Source of the DNA: Gramella sp. Hel_I_59 | Lineage (GTDB): Bacteria; Bacteroidota; Bacteroidia; Flavobacteriales; Flavobacteriaceae | Assembly: GCF_006714895.1 (NCBI RefSeq) | Contig: NZ_VFME01000001.1 | Coordinates: 2,356,001-2,420,000 of the forward strand | Length of the DNA: 64,000 bases | Reading direction: 5' to 3' | In this document: positions 23,347-32,066 of the stretch, one piece after another | Position numbering within the stretch: position 1 is the stretch's first letter | Layout: the number at the start of each line of letters is the position of its first letter | Translations under genes and position numbers: made by a program | Notes under the pieces: generated by a model | The model's database searches: none | Told to the model about the DNA's origin: nothing | What the model saw: only the letters and a program-made list of their open reading frames with translations

Positions 23347-24594
23347 ATGATTTTACCTCAAGAACGAAAAGAGCATTGGAATTTTACGAATAAACTTATT
23401 TTTCAATTTCTATTCACCTACATTGTTCTGTACATTCTTTTATTGTTGTCCTCTTATTTATTGGACACTCCGTTAAGGTGGTTTGCTGAATACGTTTTGA
23501 ATTGGGGAACTGATTTTACAATGGAAAGTACTGGAAGTGGAGATAGAGCCTTTGATTATGTTAGGTTGGGTTTTAACTTATTCCTAACCATTCCAATAGT
23601 ATTAATATGGTCAATAATTGACCTTAAAAGAAATTCTTATAATAAGCTTTTTTACTGGTTTCAAGTTATCATTAGACTCACCCTTATATTCGCGATGCTT
23701 ATTTATGGTTTAGCTAAAGTATATAAAGGTCAATTTGCTGACCATAGTTTAGAACGATTAGTGGAAACTGTTGGTAATATGTCGCCTATGGGATTGGCCT
23801 GGACTTTTATGGGGCACTCTTTTTTTTATAACATTTTTATTGGTTTTATTGAAATCCTTGGTGGAATCTTATTGATTTTCAGAAAAACAGTCACTCTGGG
23901 CAGTTTAGTAATTATAGGGGTAATGAGCAATGTTCTTATGATGAACCTGACTTATGATATTCCAGTAAAATTAGTTTCGGCTCATCTATTCATAATGGCA
24001 CTGATTTTATTGCAAGTTAATGGTCAAAGAGTGTTTGATTTCTTCTTTAAAAACAAAACAATAGAAAAAGTGGAATATTATGTTCCACTAAAAAACACAA
24101 ATTTTAAAAAAATTATTACAATCGGTAAAAGATTTTTAGTCTTTGTAGTTATGGGAGCGGTATTAATACAAACCTTAATAAGATTTAAAGCTACTGAACA
24201 ATTAAAGGAAAAATCAGAGTTATATGGAATTTGGGAAACACAATTATTTGTAAAGAACAAGGATATTCTATCTCCACTTCTAACGGATACTTATAGATGG
24301 AGGTATTTAATAGTTGATGAGAAGAATAAAGCTACTATAAAAAAAATGACAGATTCTATAGACAGATATCTTTTTAAAAATAATTCCGATTTGAATGAGA
24401 TTATTTTTAGAAGTGAGAATGATTCTGTATCACATCGGTTTTTATATAAGTTTATTAATCCTCAAGAACTGGAGTTGAATGGAACTATATATGCTGATTC
24501 TATCTCTATTCTATTTAAAAGAAAACCTAAATCTGACTTTAGATTAATTAATAGGAAGTTTCATTGGGTAAATGAGACTAACTATAACCACTAA
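23347..24594 (+). CDS. DoxX-like membrane protein (cassette 20)
   Basis: I take the ATG at 23347, because the longer frame from 23206 lies inside the IS non-coding end. The 415-residue protein has about eight spans in residues ~15-270. A DoxX/MauE-like core is visible: LIFAMLIYGLAKVYKGQF, then FIGFIEILGGILLIFRKTVT, GSLVIIGVMSNVLMMNLTYD and KLVSAHLFIMALILLQ. The last ~130 residues are soluble and beta-rich (LYGIWETQLFVKNKD, ELNGTIYADSISILF), unlike short DoxX proteins. DoxX proteins are membrane proteins often linked to redox systems; function here is unknown. It is the last gene of the array. Confidence 0.75.
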   Translation: MILPQERKEHWNFTNKLIFQFLFTYIVLYILLLLSSYLLDTPLRWFAEYVLNWGTDFTMESTGSGDRAFDYVRLGFNLFLTIPIVLIWSIIDLKRNSYNKLFYWFQVIIRLTLIFAMLIYGLAKVYKGQFADHSLERLVETVGNMSPMGLAWTFMGHSFFYNIFIGFIEILGGILLIFRKTVTLGSLVIIGVMSNVLMMNLTYDIPVKLVSAHLFIMALILLQVNGQRVFDFFFKNKTIEKVEYYVPLKNTNFKKIITIGKRFLVFVVMGAVLIQTLIRFKATEQLKEKSELYGIWETQLFVKNKDILSPLLTDTYRWRYLIVDEKNKATIKKMTDSIDRYLFKNNSDLNEIIFRSENDSVSHRFLYKFINPQELELNGTIYADSISILFKRKPKSDFRLINRKFHWVNETNYNH

Positions 24595-24620
24595 CTACAA
24601 ATTATGGAATGAGGAATATT

Positions 24621-24653
24621 GAACCCAACTTGGGACAACCGAAACCGTTAAAT
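24621..24653 (+). repeat. Truncated attC right half, distal end of array (site 20)
   Basis: GAACCCAACTTGGGACAACC followed by GAAACCGTTAAAT resembles the L'-R' side of the array's attC sites (CAACTTGCGATAACCG…CCGTT). No matching left half lies upstream. Crossover-like GTT at 24647-24649. Confidence 0.65.
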
Positions 24654-24672
24654 GCAAGCAATTTAAAAATTC

Positions 24673-24702
24673 CTGAGTTCAATAACTTAACGCAACAAAT
24701 CA
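24673..24702 (+). repeat. IS30 left-end relic
   Basis: CTGAGTTCAATAACTTAACG and the following CAACAAATCA match the left end and inverted repeat of the IS30 element at 18707 almost base for base; the rest of that element is absent. It sits directly after the truncated attC and marks the border with ordinary chromosome. Confidence 0.75.
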
Positions 24703-25019
24703 GATATCAAAACCACTTAAGTAATCCCGTTTCTATAGCCAGAGCTATCCTACCCAAAGTTAGTTCATCGAAAAGCTTGACACCTTCCAGGCGCGTAGAT
24801 ATTCATCACAACTAAATTCAAATTGGCTATAGAATATAGCTATTCATTTCAATTTGTTTAGGAGATCAGACAAAAGTCAGAGTTAAACTATTATTTTAAT
24901 AAAACTATCGGTATTTATGCACTATAGATTGTTTACGCTCAAATAATAATCAGATAGTCTATAGGACATTCCTTAGCTATCTAAATTAGTCTTTGAACAA
25001 ATATCTTTTTAGCAGTTAT
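24703..25019. other. Border region between cassette array and backbone
   Basis: About 317 bases without a convincing gene. A 68-codon frame at 24609-24815 overlaps the attC and IS relics and looks accidental. No tRNA, terminator or further attC-like arm is seen. Confidence 0.5.
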
Positions 25020-25958
25020 ATGAAAAAAACCTTTCTTAAAAGAATCTTTTGGATAGTGTTAATCGCAGTTCTATTAGCCTCAGTAATGCCCCACATCATA
25101 ACCAACTACTGGTTAATCGATATATTTTCAAATTTTAAGATGCAACTTCTTATCATTTCGATCTTATTAGTCTTTCCTACCTTAATACTGTTGAGAAAAC
25201 AGGTGCTGGCAATTCTAATACTAAGCATCAATCTTCTGTCGAATCTTTATTTTATCATTCCGTTTTACACCGAAACATCAATTCCTTCAACTGACAATCA
25301 TTTCAAGATCTCAAGTATTAATTTACTTTCTAGTAATTCGAATAGAGAACTAACCATTAATTACATCGAAAATGAGGATCCGGATGTACTCATTTTAATG
25401 GAACTAACTCCGGAATGGTTAAGCTCACTTGAGCCTGTGATCGGCAACTATCAATACACAGAAATTGTTCCCAGAAACGATAATTTTGGGATCGCTCTAT
25501 TGAGTAAGTACCAAATGAAAAGCTCAGTAGACTATTTCAGTCTCAATGACAAACCTTCTATTATTGGAAATGTGAGTGGTATGGAACAGGAATTTACGGT
25601 CGTGGCGACTCATCCCGTTCCACCAATTGGCCAGCAGTCCTTCTTGAATCGGAATAAGCAATTGTCTAATATTGTCAAAGATATTCCCAGGTTTTCTAAG
25701 AATCTAATTATTGCTGGTGACTTCAATACTTCATCCTTTTCCCCTCATTTTGATAGCTTGCTGAAGCAAAATCTAAAGGATAGTAGGATTGGTTTTGGTC
25801 TTCTTCCAACCTGGCCTGCCGATCATAATGTCTTACAGACAACCCTGGATCATTTCTTAGTATCTAAACATCTTCAGGTCACTAAAAGAGCAACAGGACC
25901 AGATATAGGATCAGACCATCTGCCAATCACCATGACCATAGGTCTTAAGACACTTTAA
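25020..25958 (+). CDS. Membrane-anchored endonuclease/exonuclease/phosphatase family protein
   Basis: ATG at 25020 preferred over the in-frame TTG at 24993. The 312-residue protein starts with three membrane spans (FWIVLIAVLLASVM, MQLLIISILLVFPTLILL, VLAILILSINLLSNLYFI). An EEP-fold domain follows from about residue 95. Its motifs are ISSINLLSSN, PDVLILMELTPEW (metal-binding Glu), VVATHPVPP, IIAGDFNTSS, TLDHFLVS and GSDHLPI (catalytic Asp-His). Members cut phosphodiester bonds of nucleic acids or lipids; the extracytoplasmic active site argues for an envelope or external substrate. Confidence 0.87.
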   Translation: MKKTFLKRIFWIVLIAVLLASVMPHIITNYWLIDIFSNFKMQLLIISILLVFPTLILLRKQVLAILILSINLLSNLYFIIPFYTETSIPSTDNHFKISSINLLSSNSNRELTINYIENEDPDVLILMELTPEWLSSLEPVIGNYQYTEIVPRNDNFGIALLSKYQMKSSVDYFSLNDKPSIIGNVSGMEQEFTVVATHPVPPIGQQSFLNRNKQLSNIVKDIPRFSKNLIIAGDFNTSSFSPHFDSLLKQNLKDSRIGFGLLPTWPADHNVLQTTLDHFLVSKHLQVTKRATGPDIGSDHLPITMTIGLKTL

Positions 25959-26034
25959 AAAAACTGCTTCATTATGGCAAATATTATCTTAGTAAGATGT
26001 GTAGTTCAACTTAAATAAATTCACTTTTTTATCA

Positions 26035-26619
26035 ATGCGTCAATCAATAAAGAAAAACTACTTCAAAGGTAAAACAGTATTTATAATTTCTATTCTCGTT
26101 GTAACCGCTACTTTTCTAAGTGTCTGGCTGAGTGGAATAACTTATAATAGAGGAATCACTACAAACCTCTACCTTTCTCTATCTATGATAGGAATTATTC
26201 TATTCCTGTTCATGACTTATGGTCTCTATACAGGCGCCGGACTCAAGGATAATTTCCCCAAATTCAGAAGTTATAAAAAGGGAGAATTTTTTGGTGATGA
26301 TACTCCGGGTAACTTTGAAATGCCCACTTCAGATGTGGGGGATGGGATAGCAGGTTTTCTTATTTCCATTCTGCTCTGGATCCTCATGACGATAGCCATG
26401 ATCCTATTATTCATATTACTGGAAGCTTTGTTCTGGTTCACCTTGTTCATCCTTATTCTGATGCTCTACTGGATATTTTTTAGAGCATTAAAACTGGTTT
26501 TTAGCAGATCTGGTAAAACTTTCGGAAATATTGTGCTCTCCATATCCTACTCAATCACCTATACGATTTTATACTTAGGATGGATCTTTCTGATTGTTTT
26601 CCTGGCAGATATGTTATAA
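26035..26619 (+). CDS. Membrane protein of unknown function
   Basis: A 194-residue protein with five likely spans (VFIISILVVTATFLSVWL, LYLSLSMIGIILFLFMTYGL, GIAGFLISILLWILMTIAMI, ALFWFTLFILILMLYWIFF and TYTILYLGWIFLIVFLADM). A hydrophilic loop between spans 2 and 3 holds KGEFFGDDTPGNFEMPTSD. No family recognised. It follows the EEP gene by 76 bases on the same strand and may be cotranscribed. Confidence 0.75.
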   Translation: MRQSIKKNYFKGKTVFIISILVVTATFLSVWLSGITYNRGITTNLYLSLSMIGIILFLFMTYGLYTGAGLKDNFPKFRSYKKGEFFGDDTPGNFEMPTSDVGDGIAGFLISILLWILMTIAMILLFILLEALFWFTLFILILMLYWIFFRALKLVFSRSGKTFGNIVLSISYSITYTILYLGWIFLIVFLADML

Positions 26620-26957
26620 AGTTTTTGCCTTTTATTGCCAACCTTAATAAGCTCAGCTACATTTATATGGTGAATTTTTAAATCCACTATTCTTCTCAAT
26701 TTAGATATTTTTCAGAATTTATATACGACGCCGTAAGCATTATTAATTATGAAGCCAGAACTTGATTAACTTCTGAAGATGTTAATTGCAGAGCAGAAAA
26801 AATACCGAACTAATACCCTTAATTTTTTGCTGAAGTGTCTTCAGAAAGAATTTCAGACTAAATCACAGTTTTTTCCGCCAGTTATGTATATTTAACTATT
26901 GACTGAAGACTGATGTGCTCCAATGAGTTTATCTCAAATTAATTAAAACCACCAACA
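26620..26957. other. Intergenic region, nothing recognised
   Basis: 338 bases between a membrane-protein gene and a small secreted-protein gene. No ORF, tRNA, attC arm, IS end or strong hairpin is visible. It presumably contains the promoter of the downstream gene. Confidence 0.5.
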
Positions 26958-27311
26958 ATGAAATTCAAATTCGTAGTCATTATTGCACTATTATTCTGTT
27001 TTACCGGCATAAATGCTCAGGAACAGAAGTCCGATCCAAGGCTTCCTTATTCGGTTACAGAACTTAAATTCGAAACTAAAAAACTAATAGAATTAACTGA
27101 GTTCGATTGGAATTCTCTGGATACGATTTTTGCAAACAACACACCTGCAACAGAGATTAACCTGATTTTTGAAATAAACGGGAATGTCCGTATAAAAACC
27201 ACAAAAGTAGATAACATCAAATTTGTTGTGTCTGGCAAGACTTCAGAACTTGATTCTCTAAAGGTCAAAGCTCAGAAGCTTATCAGCAAACTTGAGTCAA
27301 ATATGGACTAA
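26958..27311 (+). CDS. Small secreted protein of unknown function
   Basis: A 117-residue protein with signal peptide MKFKFVVIIALLFCFTGINAQ. The mature ~96 residues include a strand-rich middle (EINLIFEINGNVRIKTTKV, IKFVVSGKTSELDSL) and a helical end. No family recognised. It lies alone between two gaps, upstream of another exported protein. Confidence 0.7.
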   Translation: MKFKFVVIIALLFCFTGINAQEQKSDPRLPYSVTELKFETKKLIELTEFDWNSLDTIFANNTPATEINLIFEINGNVRIKTTKVDNIKFVVSGKTSELDSLKVKAQKLISKLESNMD

Positions 27312-27397
27312 TAAGTCATTCGAATTCGACAGTTCCTATTTCAGAATATTTCTACCTACTTCGGAATTTTTGCTCTCGAATCTATAAAAATAATTCA

Positions 27398-28066
27398 ATG
27401 AAAAAATTACTAATAAGCCTGGCATTTATTCCCTTGTTGATCCAGGCACAATCAGATCAAATCGAAAATTCAGAAGTTATCAATAAGCAGATTCAGGCTG
27501 AAACTGCTATGATCGATGTTTCCATCAAGACTCGTGCGGAAACTGAAGAAATGCAATTATTATATGATTTTGAGAATATCAATAAATCTGAATTCAGTTT
27601 TAATGGTGAATCTATCAAGGGGCGTTATTATGTGCTTAGAATGAAAGAATTTCTGGATGGTAAATTAATTGAAACCAGTAGTCTTTTCGACGAGCGTGGC
27701 AACAAAATGTTTAAGATCGACTCCAGTCATACTTCCTTTAAATTGATGAGTAAGATTGATCAAGGTGATCTTAAGATCTGGCTAAGGGGTCAACAATTTG
27801 GCAGCAGACAATCTCATTTCGCACTTACCAACGACAATGGCAGGTATGTCGCCAAAGATTTCTTCGGAAGTAAAAAAATATTGCAGGAAGATATCAATAA
27901 AGCCTTTCATTTGATGGCGATTATAACACCTAACAGAAATCCTGATGGGTCGGGATCCTATTGCCGGGTAGCACAGTCTGAAATTGATCCTGAAAAGTTG
28001 GGGACTGCTTTTGATATCCCGCATTATTACCTGATAGAAATTGAATTTATTGAATCTGAAGAGTAA
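27398..28066 (+). CDS. Secreted protein of unknown function
   Basis: A 222-residue protein with signal peptide MKKLLISLAFIPLLIQAQ. The mature sequence is mixed alpha/beta (SEFSFNGESIKGRYYVLRMK, GDLKIWLRGQQFGSRQSHFA) and ends with an acidic tail (IEIEFIESEE). No family recognised. Same strand as its neighbours, with an 86-bp gap upstream. Confidence 0.72.
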   Translation: MKKLLISLAFIPLLIQAQSDQIENSEVINKQIQAETAMIDVSIKTRAETEEMQLLYDFENINKSEFSFNGESIKGRYYVLRMKEFLDGKLIETSSLFDERGNKMFKIDSSHTSFKLMSKIDQGDLKIWLRGQQFGSRQSHFALTNDNGRYVAKDFFGSKKILQEDINKAFHLMAIITPNRNPDGSGSYCRVAQSEIDPEKLGTAFDIPHYYLIEIEFIESEE

Positions 28067-28261
28067 AATTTATTTTTTTCCGAAGAGAATGAGCGAATAA
28101 GCAAAGGTTTAACTCTAAGCGTTAGTAGTTCAAATAATTAGCGTACTGAATGTTTTCTATTGTTCCCTATACACTGCTAATAGTGCTGAAGTGTGGAGGT
28201 CAATTATATTTGGATATCAAACGGGAATTTCTAAATTTGACAAACATCATAAATTACATCA

Positions 28262-29560
28262 ATGCATCACAAATTTTACATGTCGCTGCTACTGGCAGTT
28301 ACAGTTCTATTTTCTTCCTGCACGGCAGATGATAGCACACCATCAATCGATTATTCCATAAAATCTAACGATCATCTAAAAATTCTGAGTCAGTACGACA
28401 ATGGCTGGATCAAAGAAGCAAAACATATATACTCAGAAGATCAACCTATACATGAGGTTAAATATCATGAAAATGGATTCATCAAATCGGCTAAAGTATA
28501 TAACTTCTATGAGGATCGGGAATTATATATGGAGGTGAGAAGAGATGAGCAAAACCGACCTCTATGGTCCAGGTACTATACTCCTGAGGGCGATGTTTGG
28601 TTCGAAACGGCGTATGAGAATGGTTTAGTTTCAGAAAAAATCGTTTACAGCGCACTTGGGACTTCGAAACACACCTACACAGATGGAGAAATCACATCCA
28701 CTGAATTTATAAGTTCAAACGGCCGGGATAAAAGTATGACTACTTATGATCTGGAAACAGGGGTAAAAACCGTAAAGATCACCGAAAATTCTGAAATGAT
28801 TCTGGAACAGCAATTTAATGGTCAGGATGATTTTGGTTCGGGTATTCTAACGAGTAACCACGCTCCAAAAGCTAATCCTTTTAATGAACCTCAAAACGGC
28901 TACTTAGCAATAGGAACCTCTATCAACCATAGTCCCATCTGGCAATTCAATGCTAATCCTCAGGATGATGTGATCGCTTACAGAAAGTATGCAGGTTTGC
29001 ACCCACCATCTTCAAAATTTGCCGTACAGCATGCTGTTAATTTTGAGATGTACCAATCTATTATTGAACAGTATCCATATAGTGAAGACCAGGTTTTAAT
29101 AGTTGGTTATAAAGAATATGAAGGTCGGGCAGGACTAATTGACCTGAGCAGAGACGAAAGGCTGGCTATTGATGCAGAACGACTCGAAAACCCTGAACTG
29201 TTTTCACTGAAATATGGAGACCAGTATATAAATGAGATACATTACGGGAAAAATCTTGTAGTTGTTGGTGCATTGAGAAATATGCCTACACATGTAACAG
29301 CGATCAATCAGGTTAACGAAATCGCAAAAAAGCGGATGAACGATATTCTAAGCGGCTCTAACCTGGTGAGCGATCATGAGATGGAAATACTGGATAAAGT
29401 ATGGTTCGAAGTCAAATTATTTTCCACCTTCAAGAACCAGAGAAATGGAATTGTGCTGAAATCTTTCAATGATTATGAAACTGCTACCCAGGAGTTCATA
29501 GATGCCGAACCCGAGATCATTCAGTATGAATATAAGAAATTCGAACACCTGGTTCAATAA
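28262..29560 (+). CDS. Lipoprotein with MORN-like repeats and a possible MACPF-like C-terminus
   Basis: A 432-residue protein with lipobox Cys20 (…VTVLFSSC). Residues ~35-190 contain repeated Y/F-x-N/D-G motifs (YDNGWIKEAKH, YHENGFIKSAKVYN, YENGLVSEKIVY, YTDGEITSTEF), as in bacterial MORN_2 repeats. The C-terminal half has YGDQYINEIHYGKNLVVVGA, which recalls the Y-G-T-H-Y-I…GG signature of MACPF/perforin-type proteins, but the second glycine pair is absent and the length is short. That link is weak. A strong terminator follows at 29580. Confidence 0.6.
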   Translation: MHHKFYMSLLLAVTVLFSSCTADDSTPSIDYSIKSNDHLKILSQYDNGWIKEAKHIYSEDQPIHEVKYHENGFIKSAKVYNFYEDRELYMEVRRDEQNRPLWSRYYTPEGDVWFETAYENGLVSEKIVYSALGTSKHTYTDGEITSTEFISSNGRDKSMTTYDLETGVKTVKITENSEMILEQQFNGQDDFGSGILTSNHAPKANPFNEPQNGYLAIGTSINHSPIWQFNANPQDDVIAYRKYAGLHPPSSKFAVQHAVNFEMYQSIIEQYPYSEDQVLIVGYKEYEGRAGLIDLSRDERLAIDAERLENPELFSLKYGDQYINEIHYGKNLVVVGALRNMPTHVTAINQVNEIAKKRMNDILSGSNLVSDHEMEILDKVWFEVKLFSTFKNQRNGIVLKSFNDYETATQEFIDAEPEIIQYEYKKFEHLVQ

Positions 29561-29579
29561 AACTCTAAACGTTTGACAT

Positions 29580-29611
29580 AAAAGCCATCCAATTCCGGAT
29601 GGCTTTTTCTT
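29580..29611 (+). terminator. Rho-independent terminator
   Basis: AAAAGCCATCC and GGATGGCTTTTT form a 10-11 bp stem around a short AATTCC loop, with a T run following. It lies 20 bases after the preceding stop codon. Confidence 0.85.
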
Positions 29612-29657
29612 TTCTGAAGTTTAATTATTTTATATTAGAGCGTTATTATGATTATAT

Positions 29658-30683
29658 ATGGTCAAATTTCTCTTCCGAAGTAGATTCTTAAGTATTATTT
29701 GTGTTCTATTGATTATGACTGCCTCAACAGTCCATTCCCAGAATAGGATCTCTGGAACCGTTCTTAGTGCTGAAGATTCAACCGCAATTATGGGTGCTTC
29801 CATATACTTTGACGGAACCAGTATTGGAGTTTCTTCAAATCAGGATGGAAATTTTGATATCTCCTTTATGGATAATAATTCCGCACTTATAATTACTTCT
29901 CTTGGTTACGAAGCGCTTGTACTTGATGCTTCTGAAATATTAAAGAAATCGGCAAATTCAAAATACTACTTACCTATTAAACGTGAGGAGCTGGAAACAG
30001 TTTACCTTGAAATAGACCCATGGAGCAGGTCACGAAAACTCAAGCATTTTAGAAAAGAATTTCTGGGACGGAACTACGCGAAATATAACTGTAAGATCGT
30101 TAACGAGGACGCGATTAAGCTTAGATATTCCCCATCAGAAAAAACAATAATCGCTACCGCAAATGAGCCCTTAATCATACACAACGAATATTTAGGTTAC
30201 GCAATTAGATACCGGCTTGCCGACTTTGAACTAAGATTTCAAATGAATGGTGGTTTACTTCTACCCTATTCTACTTATTTTGCCGGTTCAGCCTACTTTC
30301 AGCCATTAAAGAAAAAAACCGGCAGAAGGATACTGAGAAACAGAGATCGTAGCTACTATGGCTCATCACTGCATTTTATGTGCTCACTTTATAAACAAAA
30401 ACTAGAAGAAAACAATTTTGCAATCTATCATAAACGTTTTCAGGTGCCTACCTATAAATTTTTCAACATTAGCGAGGAAGGAAAAAATCGAAGAATAGAA
30501 TTACTTGAAGATGACTTGAATATTCTCTACGATAAAACTGAGCAATCTGCCATCGTTTCTAAAAATTCGTTTACCATAGATCAATTTGGGAATCCATCCC
30601 CACCAGAAGCCATCCTTTTAAAAGGTATAATGTCTGAAAAACGAATATCAGAACTTCTTCCTCTGGACTATAAGATCAACTAG
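29658..30683 (+). CDS. Secreted CarboxypepD_reg-like domain protein
   Basis: A 341-residue protein with a signal peptide ending near STVHSQ. Residues ~32-110 form a CarboxypepD_reg-like beta-sandwich (ISGTVLSAEDSTAIMGASIY, GVSSNQDGNFDISF, LIITSLGYEALVLDA). The remainder is a beta/alpha domain often seen fused to it in flavobacteria (WSRSRKLKHFRKEFLGRNYA, SAYFQPLKKKTGRRILRNRD). Likely outer-membrane-associated; no substrate can be named. Confidence 0.82.
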   Translation: MVKFLFRSRFLSIICVLLIMTASTVHSQNRISGTVLSAEDSTAIMGASIYFDGTSIGVSSNQDGNFDISFMDNNSALIITSLGYEALVLDASEILKKSANSKYYLPIKREELETVYLEIDPWSRSRKLKHFRKEFLGRNYAKYNCKIVNEDAIKLRYSPSEKTIIATANEPLIIHNEYLGYAIRYRLADFELRFQMNGGLLLPYSTYFAGSAYFQPLKKKTGRRILRNRDRSYYGSSLHFMCSLYKQKLEENNFAIYHKRFQVPTYKFFNISEEGKNRRIELLEDDLNILYDKTEQSAIVSKNSFTIDQFGNPSPPEAILLKGIMSEKRISELLPLDYKIN

Positions 30684-30781
30684 AAAGAGTTCGTAAAAGT
30701 TTAGACTTAATTCCTACCATTATTTAGAATATAGTGATATTTAATGATCTATCTTACCTCACTAAATAACTAAAATATAAG

Positions 30782-31012
30782 ATGCTACTTTTCTGGATAT
30801 CAACCATCATCGCATTTATCATTATCGCATATATTGTACATAAATTCTTCTTTAAAGATGTTCGTGGGAACCCGTCTGAGGATAAAAGGCTTTGGAAATT
30901 CTGGGGTATAAGAACGTTTTACTGGCAGGGAGTTTTCCTTATAGCGCTGGGAATTGTCGCACTACTACTGGCAATTATTAAATGGAGCGGCGTCTGGCCT
31001 TTACTTAATTAA
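30782..31012 (+). CDS. Two-span small membrane protein
   Basis: A 76-residue protein with spans at ~4-24 (FWISTIIAFIIIAYIVHKFF) and ~52-70 (GVFLIALGIVALLLAII), linked by a charged loop. No family recognised. It stands alone with gaps on both sides. Confidence 0.65.
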   Translation: MLLFWISTIIAFIIIAYIVHKFFFKDVRGNPSEDKRLWKFWGIRTFYWQGVFLIALGIVALLLAIIKWSGVWPLLN

Positions 31013-31296
31013 ACTTTGAATTTCTACGGAATTATTTATTGCTATTGAAGATCTATTCGAAAAATGATACTTTAGAGTCAAGATACCGTAGTTCTAACCG
31101 TTATGATGTTTTATTTACTGAAGTTACCTTAAATACTAGCTTCTGTAAAATTATTCATTTGAAGGAAAACATCTACAGCTATTTGATTATAAGCACTTTA
31201 CACGAAATATTCAGGTTAAAATTAATTTTTCGAAAAAAAGTTGTAACAAACTAAAGTCTAATTCGTTGTACTAGTACACCATCAAAACTATAATTC

Positions 31297-31950
31297 ATGA
31301 TCAAAATTATCATAAGCCTTGCGATGCTTGTAGCAAGTAGTATCGCCACATCACAAAATCAACCACAAAATTTTCAGTCACAACTGGACTCGATCTGGAA
31401 GACCGACCAGGATATAAGATTCGGGCTCATAAAACTTCAGCAGGAAGGAAAGATGAATTCAGATGAAATGAAGGATCTGATTCAGCAAATGAAGAAACAG
31501 GATTCAATTAATCTGTACCAGGTAGAAAACATACTTCAGGACGGGTGGCCAGATGATCTCAACATGCAAGGGAATCAAACAATTTTCCTGGTGATTCAGC
31601 ATGGCGATTTGCAAACTCAAAAGGAATATCTTCCGGTAATTGAAGAAGCTGTTCAGGATAACAAAACATTCCCAGCGAACCTGGCTCTTTTAAAAGATCG
31701 AAAGGCCCTTCGTGAAGGAAAGAAACAAATTTATGGTAGCCAGATTTTTATCGATTCTAATACCGGTAAGAAATATGTACAGCCGCTTCAAATTCCTGAA
31801 GAAGTTGACAAACTACGTGCTGAATTTGGACTACCTTCTATGGAAACTTATTTGCAGCAATCATTTCAAATGGACTGGAATCTTGAAGAATACTATGAGA
31901 ACCTGCCAGAGATTGAGAAACTGCTGGAAGAAAGGAGGGCGACAAAATAA
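31297..31950 (+). CDS. DUF6624-type secreted protein
   Basis: A 217-residue protein with signal peptide MIKIIISLAMLVASSIATSQ. It follows the same plan as the cassette-7 product: DSIWKTDQDIRFGLI, a Gly-Trp-Pro segment (LQDGWPDDLN), TIFLVIQHGDLQTQKEYLPV, LKDRKALREGKKQIYGSQIF and RAEFGLPSMETYL. The conserved His of IQH, the D-R and the Y-G-S/T-Q are the shared hallmarks. The biochemical role of the family is unknown to me. It is the backbone relative of the cassette gene at 5910. Confidence 0.8.
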   Translation: MIKIIISLAMLVASSIATSQNQPQNFQSQLDSIWKTDQDIRFGLIKLQQEGKMNSDEMKDLIQQMKKQDSINLYQVENILQDGWPDDLNMQGNQTIFLVIQHGDLQTQKEYLPVIEEAVQDNKTFPANLALLKDRKALREGKKQIYGSQIFIDSNTGKKYVQPLQIPEEVDKLRAEFGLPSMETYLQQSFQMDWNLEEYYENLPEIEKLLEERRATK

Positions 31951-32066
31951 ATTTAGAAATACTTGTATTTTATTATCAATTGGAAAACTGGATTATCATT
32001 CCGAAATTCCTGAAAGTTCATTTTAAGTTATATTTGAAAGAACTCTAATAGATAACTGTACTATTA

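Noticed and set aside
1..24653. Toxin-antitoxin or phage genes in the array
   Set aside because: No recognisable toxin, antitoxin, phage structural or lysis gene was found in any cassette.
24609..24815. 68-codon ORF at the array edge
   Set aside because: Overlaps a truncated attC and an IS30 relic; composition is not protein-like.
28150..28332. 60-codon ORF before the MORN-like lipoprotein
   Set aside because: Overlaps the lipoprotein start in another frame; no supporting feature.
31039..31254. 71-codon ORF in the gap before the DUF6624 gene
   Set aside because: No signal peptide, no domain, unusual composition; most likely a chance frame.
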